Source: CAUZIZ01 sp965218775
GTDB taxonomy: Bacteria > Acidobacteriota > UBA6911 > RPQK01 > JAJDTT01
Direction of reading: 5' to 3'
Assembly (NCBI GenBank): GCA_965218775.1
Contig: CBDCLS010000003.1
Location: 682,001-746,000 of the forward strand
Length of the DNA: 64,000 nucleotides
In this document: positions 50,930 to 59,625 of the stretch, one piece after another
How the letters are laid out: every line of letters starts with the position of its first letter
Position numbering within the stretch: the first letter of the stretch is position 1
Notes under the pieces: generated by a model
Told to the model about the DNA's origin: nothing
Database searches by the model: none
Seen by the model: only the letters and a program-made list of their open reading frames with translations
Translations under genes and position numbers: made by a program

Positions 50930-50967
50930 TCCAGTCGTCACTTTTTTGTCGTGCACCCCACCCAGGA

Positions 50968-51135
50968 ATTGCAGAGGCCGCAAGGACGAAGTGTCATGGA
51001 TCTGGCCCCGCAGCCGCAGTTGGATCACCCCGGGACAACCCGCAGAGCAGAGCCCCGATCGAGTGAGTAGCCTGCGGGTGTGGGGGCCTGCCGTATAGGA
51101 GGCCCGGAGCTCTTTGGGCCGGCCGCAAGGGCACC
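50968..51135. other. Chromosomal spacer between insertion elements B and C
   Basis: These 168 bases carry no recognisable gene. By the target duplications on either side they should be the original rpsA-rpmE intergenic sequence. They contain GGCCGCAAGG twice (about 50974 and 51121) and are GC-rich. Confidence 0.5.
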
Positions 51136-51173
51136 GGCAGAGATGGGTGCACGACAAAAAAGTTGCACTCTGA

Positions 51174-52517
51174 CTATGCTGCAACCCTGAGATCGGCTCT
51201 CCATTCCCAAAAATCCTCAAAGCGCCCACTGAGCCTGGTGCAGCGGAGAGCCGTGATGGCGTTGGCACCCCGGACCGTCCAGTGCATCCCGGACCGTTTG
51301 AGGCGGGCGCCCAGAACGTTCTTGCAGCCCGCTTCCAGGACACCGGAGGAAGTACACAGGCCTTGCCGTCGGAATTGGGCGTAGTTCATGCGATGGCGAT
51401 TGTCTCGAAAGTAGCCGGAGGCCTGTTTGATCTCGTCCTGGCGCTCGGTATGGGGAGCCAGCGCAGTGAGGAGGGCGTCGATCTGCCCGGCCTCCAGCTC
51501 CTGGCGTCGTCGTTGCACCCAGGCTTGGCGAGCGTCCTCGTCCAGGGACAGATGCTTGGACACTTGGTGTAGCCGCTCCAGCGCATGGTAGCGATCGACG
51601 ATCTGGATGGCCTTGGGGAACAGTTCCTCGGTGAGGTTCCAGATCCACTTGGCTCCATCGCCCAGGACCACTTGGCGTGGTGCTTGTCCGAAACGGCGCC
51701 GCTGGCCCTCGCGCTCCACCCGCTGGGCGAAGTCTGAAAGTTGCTCATCCGTGTCCTTGGTGGCTGCACTTTCAATCGCAGCCGTGTAGGTGACCGAGCC
51801 CGGATCGCGGACCGGTCGACCCTCAGGGTCTTGCTTTTCCGCACTCCAGACGGCGCACAGTTTGCTCTCGCGAGTGCGGGCCGAGCCATCGGGCTGTTTG
51901 CCCGCTCGCCCTTGCACTTCGGTGGGGCGCATCGGCAAACCGGTGCCGTCCATTCCGAGGTACAGCGTCTGGGGGAGGGGAGTCTCCGCCTCCGGCTCCA
52001 CGACCTCCTGCTCATAGCGAATGATCTCCTCGCCGAGGCCCTCCCCCCAGCGCTCCACCTCTTTGGCACTGACCGAGACCCCGGCCAACTCGCTCAGTAG
52101 ATCACTGCCTTCTTGAAAGCTGACACTGGAAGCCGTGATCGCGACCATTCGGGCCAAGGCCGCAGAGTAGGATTGTCCCTCCAGGCCCAGCTCCTGGTCC
52201 CTGGGGCAGAAACCGTGGCCGCAGTTCCGACAGCAATAGTAGGCTCGCTGCAAGCGCATCTCCCCCAGCACCGTCTGAAACCGCTTCGTGCGTCGACCCG
52301 CATAGCGTGCTTGCTCGCCGCAAGGGCAGTTCTGGGCCGGGGCCGTGTCCGAACGGTCCTGGTTCAGATGGTGCTCGACGGCCCGCGCCGCCAGCTCTAA
52401 GACCTGCTGGCGAACCGCCCTCTCCAGCGCTTCCAAGTCCAGACTGGCGGCCGCCTCCGAGCCGATTAGGGTTTGGACTTCTTGGCGGACCTCTTGCTGG
52501 AGCGTTTTTTGGAGCCC
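51174..52517 (-). CDS. Transposase of ISKra4-like element C
   Basis: The post-shift frame gives 447 residues: GLQKTLQQEVRQEVQTLIG, ribbon CRNCGHGFCPRDQELGLEG, YLGMDGTGLPMRPTEVQGR, VVLGDGAKWIWNLTEELFP and GVLEAGCKNVLGARLKRSGM, then a conserved C-terminus GRFEDFWEWRADLRVAA. It is reached by -1 slippage at A_AAA_AAG (52523-52517 on the minus strand). The frame is intact. The open frame continuing upstream to 52922 runs antiparallel to sense with orf1 and is only the other frame of that gene. Confidence 0.88.
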   Translation of the reverse strand, partial: GLQKTLQQEVRQEVQTLIGSEAAASLDLEALERAVRQQVLELAARAVEHHLNQDRSDTAPAQNCPCGEQARYAGRRTKRFQTVLGEMRLQRAYYCCRNCGHGFCPRDQELGLEGQSYSAALARMVAITASSVSFQEGSDLLSELAGVSVSAKEVERWGEGLGEEIIRYEQEVVEPEAETPLPQTLYLGMDGTGLPMRPTEVQGRAGKQPDGSARTRESKLCAVWSAEKQDPEGRPVRDPGSVTYTAAIESAATKDTDEQLSDFAQRVEREGQRRRFGQAPRQVVLGDGAKWIWNLTEELFPKAIQIVDRYHALERLHQVSKHLSLDEDARQAWVQRRRQELEAGQIDALLTALAPHTERQDEIKQASGYFRDNRHRMNYAQFRRQGLCTSSGVLEAGCKNVLGARLKRSGMHWTVRGANAITALRCTRLSGRFEDFWEWRADLRVAA

Positions 52518-52879
52518 TTTTTTTCGAGGGCCTCGGCCCTCGGCTCGGCCTCCAACTCTCGGTCCGCCCAACGTTCGCAGGCTTGCCAATAGGCCTCCAG
52601 CCGTTGGCGGAACTTGTGAGCTGCCTGCACCTGTTGGCCTGCCTTCTCCGCTTGACTGGGACTCAGATAGCGAGAGCCTGTCTTGCCTGCCACCGCCCGC
52701 GTCAGACTGGTGTAGGGGCCGTGGCGGGCCTGGGGATCCTCCCCGCAAGGGCATCCCGGTTTGCCACACTTGATGTAGCGCTCGGAGACCGAGCCCCGGC
52801 GCATGGGTCGAGGGTCGAGTAGCTGCTGGGCCGTCTCCAGCACGTCCTGGGGCACCGAATCGGGGGGCGGTTGTGTCAT
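52466..52879 (-). CDS. orf1 of ISKra4-like element C (Cys-motif protein)
   Basis: The 137 residues are identical to orf1 of element A as far as I can read, including YIKCGKPGCPCGEDPQARHG and the Lys-rich end. The RBS hairpin (52891-52913) and slippery site (52517-52523) are also conserved. See element A for the reasoning on frameshifting. The role of the protein on its own is unknown. Confidence 0.82.
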   Translation of the reverse strand: MTQPPPDSVPQDVLETAQQLLDPRPMRRGSVSERYIKCGKPGCPCGEDPQARHGPYTSLTRAVAGKTGSRYLSPSQAEKAGQQVQAAHKFRQRLEAYWQACERWADRELEAEPRAEALEKKGSKKRSSKRSAKKSKP

Positions 52880-53149
52880 GGGTTTTCCTCCTTACGGCTA
52901 TACTAGCCGTAAGATATGACACCCTAGGCCTTCCAGTGTCCCGATGACAACTGCCTGGAAATCCTCAGCCAGACTGGAGTTTAATGGTTCGTCAGCTCAG
53001 GAGGAACTCCCAAGTACCCAACTTGTCACTTTCCTGTCGTGCACCCGGCAGAGATTCACGATTCGACTTCCTGGTCCGGGATCTGGTACACTGCCTTTTC
53101 GGTGGTAAGAGCCAAGTCGGATGTTTGGATTTAGCCGAAGGATCCGGAA

Positions 53150-53356
53150 ATGAAAGCTGGAATTCATCCACAGTACGAGGTTGTAAAGGTCCATTGCGCC
53201 TGCGGAGAAGAGTGGGAAACCCGCTCCACCAAGGGTGGCGAGATTCGCCTTGAAATCTGCTCAAACTGCCACCCGTTTTTCACTGGGAAGCAAAAACTCA
53301 TAGACACCGCGGGACGAGTCGAGCGCTTCCAGAAGAAGTACGGCCTAACCTCATAA
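53150..53356 (+). CDS. rpmE: 50S ribosomal protein L31
   Basis: The 68-residue protein matches bL31: MKAGIHPQYEVVKVHCACGE, then LEICSNCHPFFTGKQKLIDT and GRVERFQKKYG. Cysteines in CAC and CSNC mark the zinc-containing (C+) form. AAGGA precedes the ATG. Element C inserted about 100 bases upstream, so the native promoter may be shortened; TACACT near 53080 is a possible -10. prfA follows 13 bases downstream. Confidence 0.95.
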   Translation: MKAGIHPQYEVVKVHCACGEEWETRSTKGGEIRLEICSNCHPFFTGKQKLIDTAGRVERFQKKYGLTS

Positions 53357-53369
53357 CTTTATCCCACCA

Positions 53370-54443
53370 ATGTTTGAGAAACTGAAGACCTTGGAGGCAA
53401 GGTACGAGGAACTGTCTCGTGAGCTCGGCGACCCGGCGCTGGTGGCCAGCCCCGACAAGTTTCGTGATACAGCCAAGGCCCACTCAGGACTCCGGGAGGT
53501 GGTCGACAAATACCAGCAATTCAAACAGGTAGCGCAGGAACTCGAAGAGGCGCGGCAGATCATCGAGGCGGAATCCGACGAAGGACTATTGGAACTTGCT
53601 CGAGATGAGATTGTCGCCCTCGAGGCGAGGCTCGAAGGGTACGAGGAGGAGCTGAAGATCCTTTTGCTCCCTACGGATCCCAACGATGAGAAGAATGCAA
53701 TATTGGAGATCCGAGCGGGCACTGGGGGTGACGAGGCCACTCTCTTCACCCAGGACTTGTTCCGCATGTACTCCAGATATGCCGATTCGAAAGGCTGGAA
53801 AGTTGAAGTTCTTTCAGTGCATCCGTCGCCGGTTGGCGGCATCAAAGAAATCATCGCGTCAGTTGAAGGAAAAGGTGTGTATAGCCGCCTCAAGTACGAG
53901 AGCGGAGTCCACCGCGTACAGCGGGTGCCCGAGACCGAGACCCAGGGACGTGTGCACACATCCGCCGTCACTACCGCCGTCCTTCCGGAGGCGGACGAAG
54001 TCGAGGTCGGAATAGATTCCAAGGACCTGAGAATAGACACCTACTGTTCTTCCGGACCCGGGGGACAATCGGTGAACACGACCTATTCCGCGGTCCGAAT
54101 TACGCACCTTCCCACCGGCGAAGTGGTCACTTGCCAGGATGAGAAGTCGCAGATCAAAAACAAGAGCCAAGCCATGAAAGTGCTGCGCTCCAGGCTATAC
54201 GAGGTTGCCTTGCGTGAGCAGCAGGACGAGATCGCGGAAACGCGGCGCGCCATGGTCGGGACTGGGGATCGCAGCGAGAAGATCCGGACCTATAATTTCC
54301 CCCAGAACCGGGTCACGGACCACCGGATCGGCCTGACGCTACACCGCCTGGAGGGCGTTTTGCAGGGTGGCCTGGATGAATTCATCGATGCCTTGACGAC
54401 ATCCGAGCAAGCAGACGCCATGCAAGATCAGAAGATAGCTTGA
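53370..54443 (+). CDS. prfA: Peptide chain release factor 1
   Basis: It reads UAA and UAG stops. The 357 residues include the GGQ loop (SSGPGGQSVNTTYSAVRITH), where Gln is methylated by PrmC, and the RVPETETQGRVHTSAVT segment holding the PxT stop-codon reading tripeptide (PET here, PAT in E. coli). The length suits RF1, and there is no in-frame shift as in RF2. prmC starts inside its stop codon. Confidence 0.94.
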   Translation: MFEKLKTLEARYEELSRELGDPALVASPDKFRDTAKAHSGLREVVDKYQQFKQVAQELEEARQIIEAESDEGLLELARDEIVALEARLEGYEEELKILLLPTDPNDEKNAILEIRAGTGGDEATLFTQDLFRMYSRYADSKGWKVEVLSVHPSPVGGIKEIIASVEGKGVYSRLKYESGVHRVQRVPETETQGRVHTSAVTTAVLPEADEVEVGIDSKDLRIDTYCSSGPGGQSVNTTYSAVRITHLPTGEVVTCQDEKSQIKNKSQAMKVLRSRLYEVALREQQDEIAETRRAMVGTGDRSEKIRTYNFPQNRVTDHRIGLTLHRLEGVLQGGLDEFIDALTTSEQADAMQDQKIA

Positions 54444-55342
54444 TTTTGGTGGAGCCTGAGCACCAATTGAGCTCTAGTGAGTGTGAGACCATAGGCAACG
54501 CGATCGAGTATGGCACCGCATACCTTCGTGAACGCCACCTTCCCCTTCCTCGCTGGGACGCTGAGCTGATTGTCCGATCGGTCCTAGGTTGCGATCGCGC
54601 GTTTCTGTTTGCCCACCCCGAAGAGCATTTGTCCGCGAATCAGCAAAGAAAATTCCGCCAATGGTTGCTCGAGCGGGGTTGCCATTACCCCACCCAATAC
54701 ATGCGGGGAGAGCAGGAATTCTTTGGGCGACCGTTCAAGGTGCAGCCTGGTGTTTTGATCCCGCGACCGGAGACGGAGATACTGGTGGAGGTTAGCCTTG
54801 AGCTGCTGGCTGAAATGAAGATCGACGCCGGCCGGGTGCTGGATGTCGGGACGGGTTCAGGTTGCATTGCCGTTAGTCTTGCCTGCGAGTTGCCCTCGGC
54901 GGCGGTCACCGCGACCGATGTGTCCCCGGCCGCGTTGGAAGTGGCGGAGTGCAACGCGCAGTTGCATGGATGTGCAAACCGTATACGCTTCCAACGGGCG
55001 AGGACGGGCGTTCCGCTAACACCGGGAACGGATCGCTACCACCTGATTGTCTCGAATCCTCCCTACGTGGGGATCTTCGAGAGGGAGCGGGTGGAGAAGT
55101 CGGTTCTAGAGCACGAGCCCCAGGAGGCGATCTTCGCCGGCCCGACCGGGATGGAGGTCTACGAACTCCTTCTCTCGGGCGGCAAGGGGCTCTTGCGAAA
55201 AGGAGGAAGACTCGTGCTCGAGCTCGGCCACGGCCGGAAGAAAAGGGTTTGTGAGATAGCGGCCAAACTGGGATGGAGTCACCTCGGCTCACGAAAAGAT
55301 CTTGCGGGGATTGATCGTTGTGCTGTGTTTGGCGTGGAATAG
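54440..55342 (+). CDS. prmC: Release factor glutamine methyltransferase
   Basis: It methylates the GGQ glutamine of RF1 and RF2. The 300 residues start at TTG 54440 overlapping the prfA stop (GTG 54449 is an alternative). The N-terminal helical domain holds YMRGEQEFFGRPFKVQPGVL, followed by IPRPETEILVE. Motif I is VLDVGTGSGCIAVSLA, and the catalytic NPPY is in HLIVSNPPYVG. The prfA-prmC pair is a standard operon. Confidence 0.93.
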   Translation: MILVEPEHQLSSSECETIGNAIEYGTAYLRERHLPLPRWDAELIVRSVLGCDRAFLFAHPEEHLSANQQRKFRQWLLERGCHYPTQYMRGEQEFFGRPFKVQPGVLIPRPETEILVEVSLELLAEMKIDAGRVLDVGTGSGCIAVSLACELPSAAVTATDVSPAALEVAECNAQLHGCANRIRFQRARTGVPLTPGTDRYHLIVSNPPYVGIFERERVEKSVLEHEPQEAIFAGPTGMEVYELLLSGGKGLLRKGGRLVLELGHGRKKRVCEIAAKLGWSHLGSRKDLAGIDRCAVFGVE

Positions 55343-55358
55343 GAGTGGAGCCAAACCC

Positions 55359-55700
55359 ATGAAGGATTGCCTGTTTTGCCAGATTGCCGGGCACCGGTTG
55401 CCGGCGGATATCGTAGCCGAGACAGAATTGTCGCTCGCCTTCCGGGATATCAACCCCCAGGCACCGTGCCACATCCTCGTGATCCCGAAGAAGCATGTCG
55501 CCACCCTCGACGAGGCAGTCCCTGAGGACCAGGAGATGCTGGGGCACCTACTGCTGGTTGCGCAGGGCATCGCCCGCGAACAGAATTTGGCTTCCGCCTA
55601 TCGAATCGTTATCAACAACGGGGCGAGCGCCGGCCAAACTGTGTTTCACATTCACATCCACCTGCTCGCCGGCCGCCACCTCGGCTGGCCCCCTGGATGA
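55359..55700 (+). CDS. HIT-family (HinT-like) purine nucleoside phosphoramidase
   Basis: The 113-residue protein shows MKDCLFCQIAGHRLPADIVA, AFRDINPQAPCHILVIPKKH and the triad HIHIHLLAGRHLGWPPG, the canonical HinT/PKCI form. It hydrolyses adenosine phosphoramidates. ATG 55359 has AGGAG about 13 bases upstream; the frame open to 55302 lies in prmC. It is the second HIT gene in the window, distinct in type from the one at 44520. Confidence 0.92.
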   Translation: MKDCLFCQIAGHRLPADIVAETELSLAFRDINPQAPCHILVIPKKHVATLDEAVPEDQEMLGHLLLVAQGIAREQNLASAYRIVINNGASAGQTVFHIHIHLLAGRHLGWPPG

Positions 55701-55947
55701 TCGTTCTGGAAGTTGTCCCGTCTTTGCCAGGGAGCAATGCCAACGGCAAGCTTCGCAGCGCTGTCCCTAGGAAGAGCGGGCGGATCCTGTAGAGACAGCT
55801 CCCAAACATGCCGACCGCGCAATCTTTGTTCAGCGGGGAGAGCGGCCATTTGAAGCGCTGCCTAGCCAACCCGAAGGCGCTTGATATACTGGTTCTCGAT
55901 TGAAGGAAGGCCCGGCCGCATCCAACAGCCAACGGAGGCCCATCCAA

Positions 55948-56499
55948 GTGGAAGAATTAATCAAGGAAATGCTGGTCAGCCTGGGCGAAGACCCGGAAAG
56001 GGAAGGATTGGCGCTCACCCCCGAGCGGGTAACCAAGGCGTTTCAGTTTTTGACGAAGGGCTACCAGGACGATGTTGATAGCTTGCTCAATGGAGCTTTC
56101 TTCGAAGTGGCCTGCGACGAGATGGTTATCGTAAAGGACATCGAAGTCTACAGCCTCTGCGAGCATCATCTCCTGCCCTTCTTCGGCAAGTGTCATGTTG
56201 GCTACCTACCCTCTGATAGAGTGATCGGCCTGAGCAAGATCCCCAGGATTGTGGAAGTGTTTGCACGTCGGCTCCAGGTTCAAGAGCGGCTTACGCAGGA
56301 CATTGCACAGACGCTGGAAAGCAAGATCAAACCCAAGGGAGTGGCCGTTGTCATACAGGCACAACATCTGTGCATGATGATGCGCGGGGTGGAGAAGCAA
56401 GGAACGAGGGTCACGACTTCGGCGATGCTGGGCAAGTTCCGCGAGGATCAGCGATCCCGTCTAGAGTTCTTGAATCTGGTGAGGAGCGACCGGGAATGA
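55948..56499 (+). CDS. folE: GTP cyclohydrolase I
   Basis: It makes 7,8-dihydroneopterin triphosphate from GTP for folate. The start is GTG 55948 with GGAGG nine bases upstream (an in-frame TTG 55900 is less likely), giving 183 residues. Zinc and active-site motifs are SLCEHHLLPFFGKCHVGYLP, GLSKIPRIVEVFARRLQVQE and AQHLCMMMRGVEKQGTRVTT. It overlaps the VWA gene start by 4 bp. The preceding gap 55701-55947 shows only TATACT at 55885-55890 as a possible -10. Confidence 0.95.
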   Translation: MEELIKEMLVSLGEDPEREGLALTPERVTKAFQFLTKGYQDDVDSLLNGAFFEVACDEMVIVKDIEVYSLCEHHLLPFFGKCHVGYLPSDRVIGLSKIPRIVEVFARRLQVQERLTQDIAQTLESKIKPKGVAVVIQAQHLCMMMRGVEKQGTRVTTSAMLGKFREDQRSRLEFLNLVRSDRE

Positions 56500-57995
56500 G
56501 ACTCCCGCAGACCCGACCTGGAAAAATCGCAGGGAATAGCCCCCGGCACATCGCCTGGCGCATTCTGCTCAGCCTTTATCTGGGCGTGTTGGCCCTTGGC
56601 CAGGGAGACACCCAGGAACAGCCAGAAGATACCCAGGGGCAACAGGGAGATACCCAGATACAGAAAGACCCGATCCGTGTGGACGTCAACCTCGTGATGC
56701 TGCGTTTTACGGTCAAGGACGGGCAGCAACAGTTTGCAAACACTCTACAGGAGAAGGATTTTCGAGTTCTGGAGGAGGGAGTTCCTCGCGAAGTGGTTTT
56801 GTTTGAGGCCCCCAAGAGTACGGCCTTGAAACCAGACCGCTTATGGTTGGCATTCTTGTTGGACGTCAGCGGGAGCACATTCGCGACTAGAGCCGAGGAG
56901 ATCATTGCTGCGCAGACCTTCCTGGATAACGTGCACACCTTCACCCAGGTCGGAGTTTTTGGTTTCACCGACAAGCTGATCCCGTTCCAGGACTTCACCG
57001 CCCAGCGGGAGATTGCCGGGAGGGCGTTCCAGGCAGCGCGCCGGCACCTGGGCCGAACTGCGATATACGATTCCGCCGAAACCTTGATTGTGGATCTCGA
57101 CAAGAGGGCAGCTACCGAAGATGGCAGGGTGCTCATCATTGTTTCAGACGGTATGGACGACAAGTACGCCAGGTCTGCACGCACGGCAGCAGTCGCCCGC
57201 AAGAGCAAGGTCACCATCTACACAATACTGGTCCCGTCCGCTGCCACGCTGTACATCGGACCGTCACCCTCGAGTGTCAATGCCGTCGCGGAAGATGAAG
57301 GCGAGAAGAAACTCGCGTTCTCGAGGCTTTCTCAGGGGACCGGAGGCAAGCACTTCAGCGGACTCGAAACCATCCTTGACATCGACTCCACGCTGGCGCA
57401 GATCAATGATGACATCTTTGGGAATCTTTACACGATAGGCTACTACAGCGATCGCGTTTTCCAGGAAAGGGAGTTGGGGCAAATAAGGATCGATGTGGAT
57501 GTACCGGGAATGCAGGCATCGCATCCATTTAAACAAGTTCCAGACTTGCTCCAAGCCAAGAGGAAGTTTATTGCGGCCCTGTTTGACAGCAAAGCCAACA
57601 TGGAGATGCCGGGCCACTCGGACCGCGATTTCAACGAGATCGGTGCGGAAATTGACATCCTGAAATCCAAGCGGGAGGGTGCGGACTCCATCGGGCTCCC
57701 GTTCAGAATCAAAATCAGTCCCTTCACGCTCTCAAAAGGGAGAAGGGGGGGCGTTCGGACGCAACTGGGGATCATCGGTCAGCTGGTCGATTCTGCGGGG
57801 AACGAAGTGGTGCGCCTACGGGAGTTCTTTCGGGCTTCGCTCTCGGCAAAAGAGATCCAAGCCGGACGCGGGATCATCTACAGTAACAAACTCTTTGCAC
57901 CTCCGGGGGAATACCGTCTCAGGTTGGCGTTACTCGAGATTCCTTCCTGGAAAATCGTGGTCTTTGAAAGTCCAGTTCGGATCGCCTCCAGGTAG
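56496..57995 (+). CDS. VWA-domain protein, acidobacterial VWFA-related type
   Basis: The start ATG 56496 overlaps the folE stop; the 499-residue product has an N-terminal hydrophobic export segment (IAWRILLSLYLGVLALGQG) and a Gln-rich linker. VDVNLVMLRFTVKDGQQQFA and LQEKDFRVLEEGVPREV form the Ig-like entry. The VWA domain has a MIDAS-like FLLDVSGSTFATRAEE and LIIVSDGMDD. This arrangement is that of the VWFA-related acidobacterial domain family (TIGR03436, from memory). The C-terminus is a beta-sandwich. Function is unknown; probably extracytoplasmic binding. Confidence 0.85.
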   Translation: MRLPQTRPGKIAGNSPRHIAWRILLSLYLGVLALGQGDTQEQPEDTQGQQGDTQIQKDPIRVDVNLVMLRFTVKDGQQQFANTLQEKDFRVLEEGVPREVVLFEAPKSTALKPDRLWLAFLLDVSGSTFATRAEEIIAAQTFLDNVHTFTQVGVFGFTDKLIPFQDFTAQREIAGRAFQAARRHLGRTAIYDSAETLIVDLDKRAATEDGRVLIIVSDGMDDKYARSARTAAVARKSKVTIYTILVPSAATLYIGPSPSSVNAVAEDEGEKKLAFSRLSQGTGGKHFSGLETILDIDSTLAQINDDIFGNLYTIGYYSDRVFQERELGQIRIDVDVPGMQASHPFKQVPDLLQAKRKFIAALFDSKANMEMPGHSDRDFNEIGAEIDILKSKREGADSIGLPFRIKISPFTLSKGRRGGVRTQLGIIGQLVDSAGNEVVRLREFFRASLSAKEIQAGRGIIYSNKLFAPPGEYRLRLALLEIPSWKIVVFESPVRIASR

Positions 57996-58049
57996 CCAGT
58001 AGGCCCCTTGCCCTGTTCTCAACACGCCCGGCGGCAACAATCTGGGTTG

Positions 58050-58739
58050 TCAGAGAGAACTCTTGGATCCAACTCCAGACCCTTCCCAGTCATAGGCCTC
58101 GCAGTATTCTTTCAAGGCGTCCATGCTTTGTTGATAGGTGTGGACCCAATCCTCACCACTATCCTCTGGAGGCACCGTGAAAGGGGGCCCTATCTTGACG
58201 AGCGCCGGCGAAAAGGGCTTCGGTATCCGAAACCCATCCCAGCTCCGGGTCTGCCAGAAACTCCTCGGCTGGATGTGAAAGGGAACAATGGGATGACCTG
58301 TCTTCTGAGATAGCCAGACTGGACCAGGCTTGACTTGATAAAGAGGACCCGTTGGGCCATCGATTGTGAATGCGACGTCTCCACCTTTGCGCAAGTGACG
58401 CCTGAGCTCGAGCAGCGCCCGGGTGCTCCCCCGGGTACTGGAGCCCCTGGCTGCGATGTAGCCAAACATCTCGATGATCTGGGCAATGTAGTCGCCGTCT
58501 GCATGAGGGCTGGTAATGACGGAAATGTTCCGAAAACGCCAGAAATGAGTCGCGTAGAAGATCTGATTGTGCCAAAAGCTGAGAATCGCCGGAGTCTCGG
58601 CCTTCTTCAGCCCCTCGACGTGTTCCCAGCCCTCGACCCGGTAGCGCAAGAGTGAGCCGATCAGCCAGACAAGAGCCCAACCGCAACGGCTCAAGAGGAA
58701 AAGCTTGGCCCGATTAAAGAGAGAGGCGTCAGTCATCAT
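58050..58739 (-). CDS. DUF374-type lysophospholipid acyltransferase-like protein
   Basis: The 229 residues show the DUF374 pattern: AILSFWHNQIFYATHFWR (in place of the usual HxxxxD), VITSPHADGDYIAQIIEMFG, ARGSSTRGSTRALLELRRHL and AFTIDGPTGPLYQVKPGPV, then GHPIVPFHIQPRSFW. Such proteins are thought to acylate lipid A precursors or lysolipids at the inner membrane. The N-terminus (LFLLSRCGWALVWLIGSLL) is a membrane anchor. It faces the VWA gene convergently. Confidence 0.85.
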   Translation of the reverse strand: MMTDASLFNRAKLFLLSRCGWALVWLIGSLLRYRVEGWEHVEGLKKAETPAILSFWHNQIFYATHFWRFRNISVITSPHADGDYIAQIIEMFGYIAARGSSTRGSTRALLELRRHLRKGGDVAFTIDGPTGPLYQVKPGPVWLSQKTGHPIVPFHIQPRSFWQTRSWDGFRIPKPFSPALVKIGPPFTVPPEDSGEDWVHTYQQSMDALKEYCEAYDWEGSGVGSKSSL

Positions 58740-58855
58740 TCTCAGCAGCTCAGCCCGTTGCCCCGTGGATCCAGTCGTGGCGACAGATCCTCTTCCGCCT
58801 CGACCTCATCCCGCAGACCCATCCGTGAACACGAGCCGACCACGAAGAAGGACAC

Positions 58856-59611
58856 CTAGCGAGATCTCTCGCTGGGTGGGATGGCGTTGCTTAGCTCTTC
58901 ATGGACAAGGCCAAGCTGCTCGATGAATTGGCGCCGATACTCTTCTGCGTAGGGGTTTTCACGCTCCAGATCCTGGAACAGCTGATCGGTGTCGTGCTGG
59001 ACACTTTCCACCAGGTGATAAAAGGCGGTAGGCCCAGGTGTTGAGATGGAGCGACCTCCCCACCCGAGCTGCTTGATGGCCCTGGCGATCAAATGGAAGA
59101 TCGCCTGGCTCTGCGCGATGCAACGATCATGGTCTTCGGGTGTGGTTTCGATCACTACCAATCGTTGCGCTTCAAGATAACTCCGGATTGCTTCGTATGT
59201 TTCCGGGCGAATACGCACCGGACAAAGTGCAATCTTCAACCCCGCGATGCCCTGCCTGCCGCTGTCCGGACCAAAAAGAGGGTGGGTTCCAAGGACTTCG
59301 ACTTCGGAAGGCAGCAGAGTCAGCAAAGAGTGGAGCGGCGCCTCTTTGACACTGCAGGTATCGAGCACCACCTGACCGGACCTGAGGTAGGGTGCCATTT
59401 CACGACAGGCCCGCTCGATCGCCGAGATGGGAATGCAGAGAATCAGGAGCTGCGACCCGACGACGTCCTGGAAACTGGAAGCCTCGGCGATTCCTTCTAG
59501 TTTGGTCGGATCAGAGTCGTAAACTCGCAAGTGGTTTCCTTGAGGCAGATAGCGGTAAGCCATTTTCCCAAAGCGTCCGAGGCCGACCAAGCCGATGGTT
59601 TCGATTTTCAC
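58856..59611 (-). CDS. Prephenate/arogenate dehydrogenase-like protein
   Basis: The 251 residues contain an N-terminal Rossmann motif, IGLVGLGRFGKMAYRYL, then LLILCIPISAIERACREMAP, VLDTCSVKEAPLHSLL, LGTHPLFGPDSGRQ (substrate loop) and a helical C-terminus with EDHDRCIAQSQAIFHLIARA. This matches short TyrA enzymes for tyrosine synthesis; there is no ACT or chorismate mutase part. Prephenate and arogenate specificity cannot be told apart. It diverges from rnhB across 14 bases. Confidence 0.82.
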   Translation of the reverse strand: MKIETIGLVGLGRFGKMAYRYLPQGNHLRVYDSDPTKLEGIAEASSFQDVVGSQLLILCIPISAIERACREMAPYLRSGQVVLDTCSVKEAPLHSLLTLLPSEVEVLGTHPLFGPDSGRQGIAGLKIALCPVRIRPETYEAIRSYLEAQRLVVIETTPEDHDRCIAQSQAIFHLIARAIKQLGWGGRSISTPGPTAFYHLVESVQHDTDQLFQDLERENPYAEEYRRQFIEQLGLVHEELSNAIPPSERSR

Positions 59612-59625
59612 AGAGGATCATTATA

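Larger units (their letters stand above)
49140..50958 (+). mobile_element. ISKra4-like element B, intact related type
   Basis: This 1819-bp element has ends GGGTGCACGACAC at 49140 and its complement GTCGTGCACCC ending at 50958. CACCCAGGA flanks both sides exactly (49131-49139 and 50959-50967), a 9-bp target duplication. It entered the right-hand target duplication of element A. The genes resemble those of A and C but are clearly diverged. Confidence 0.88.
51145..53046 (-). mobile_element. ISKra4-like element C, complete copy
   Basis: This 1902-bp element is in minus orientation, with ends GGGTGCACGACA at both outer edges. A perfect 9-bp target duplication GGCAGAGAT lies at 51136-51144 and 53047-53055. 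It is the intact parent form of element A (a few base changes apart). It lies 94 bases upstream of the rpmE start after its own target repeat. Confidence 0.93.

Noticed and set aside
47432..53046. Composite transposon bounded by inverted elements A and C
   Set aside because: C has its own exact 9-bp target duplication (GGCAGAGAT) and A and B have different ones, so each inserted separately; no shared duplication flanks the whole block.
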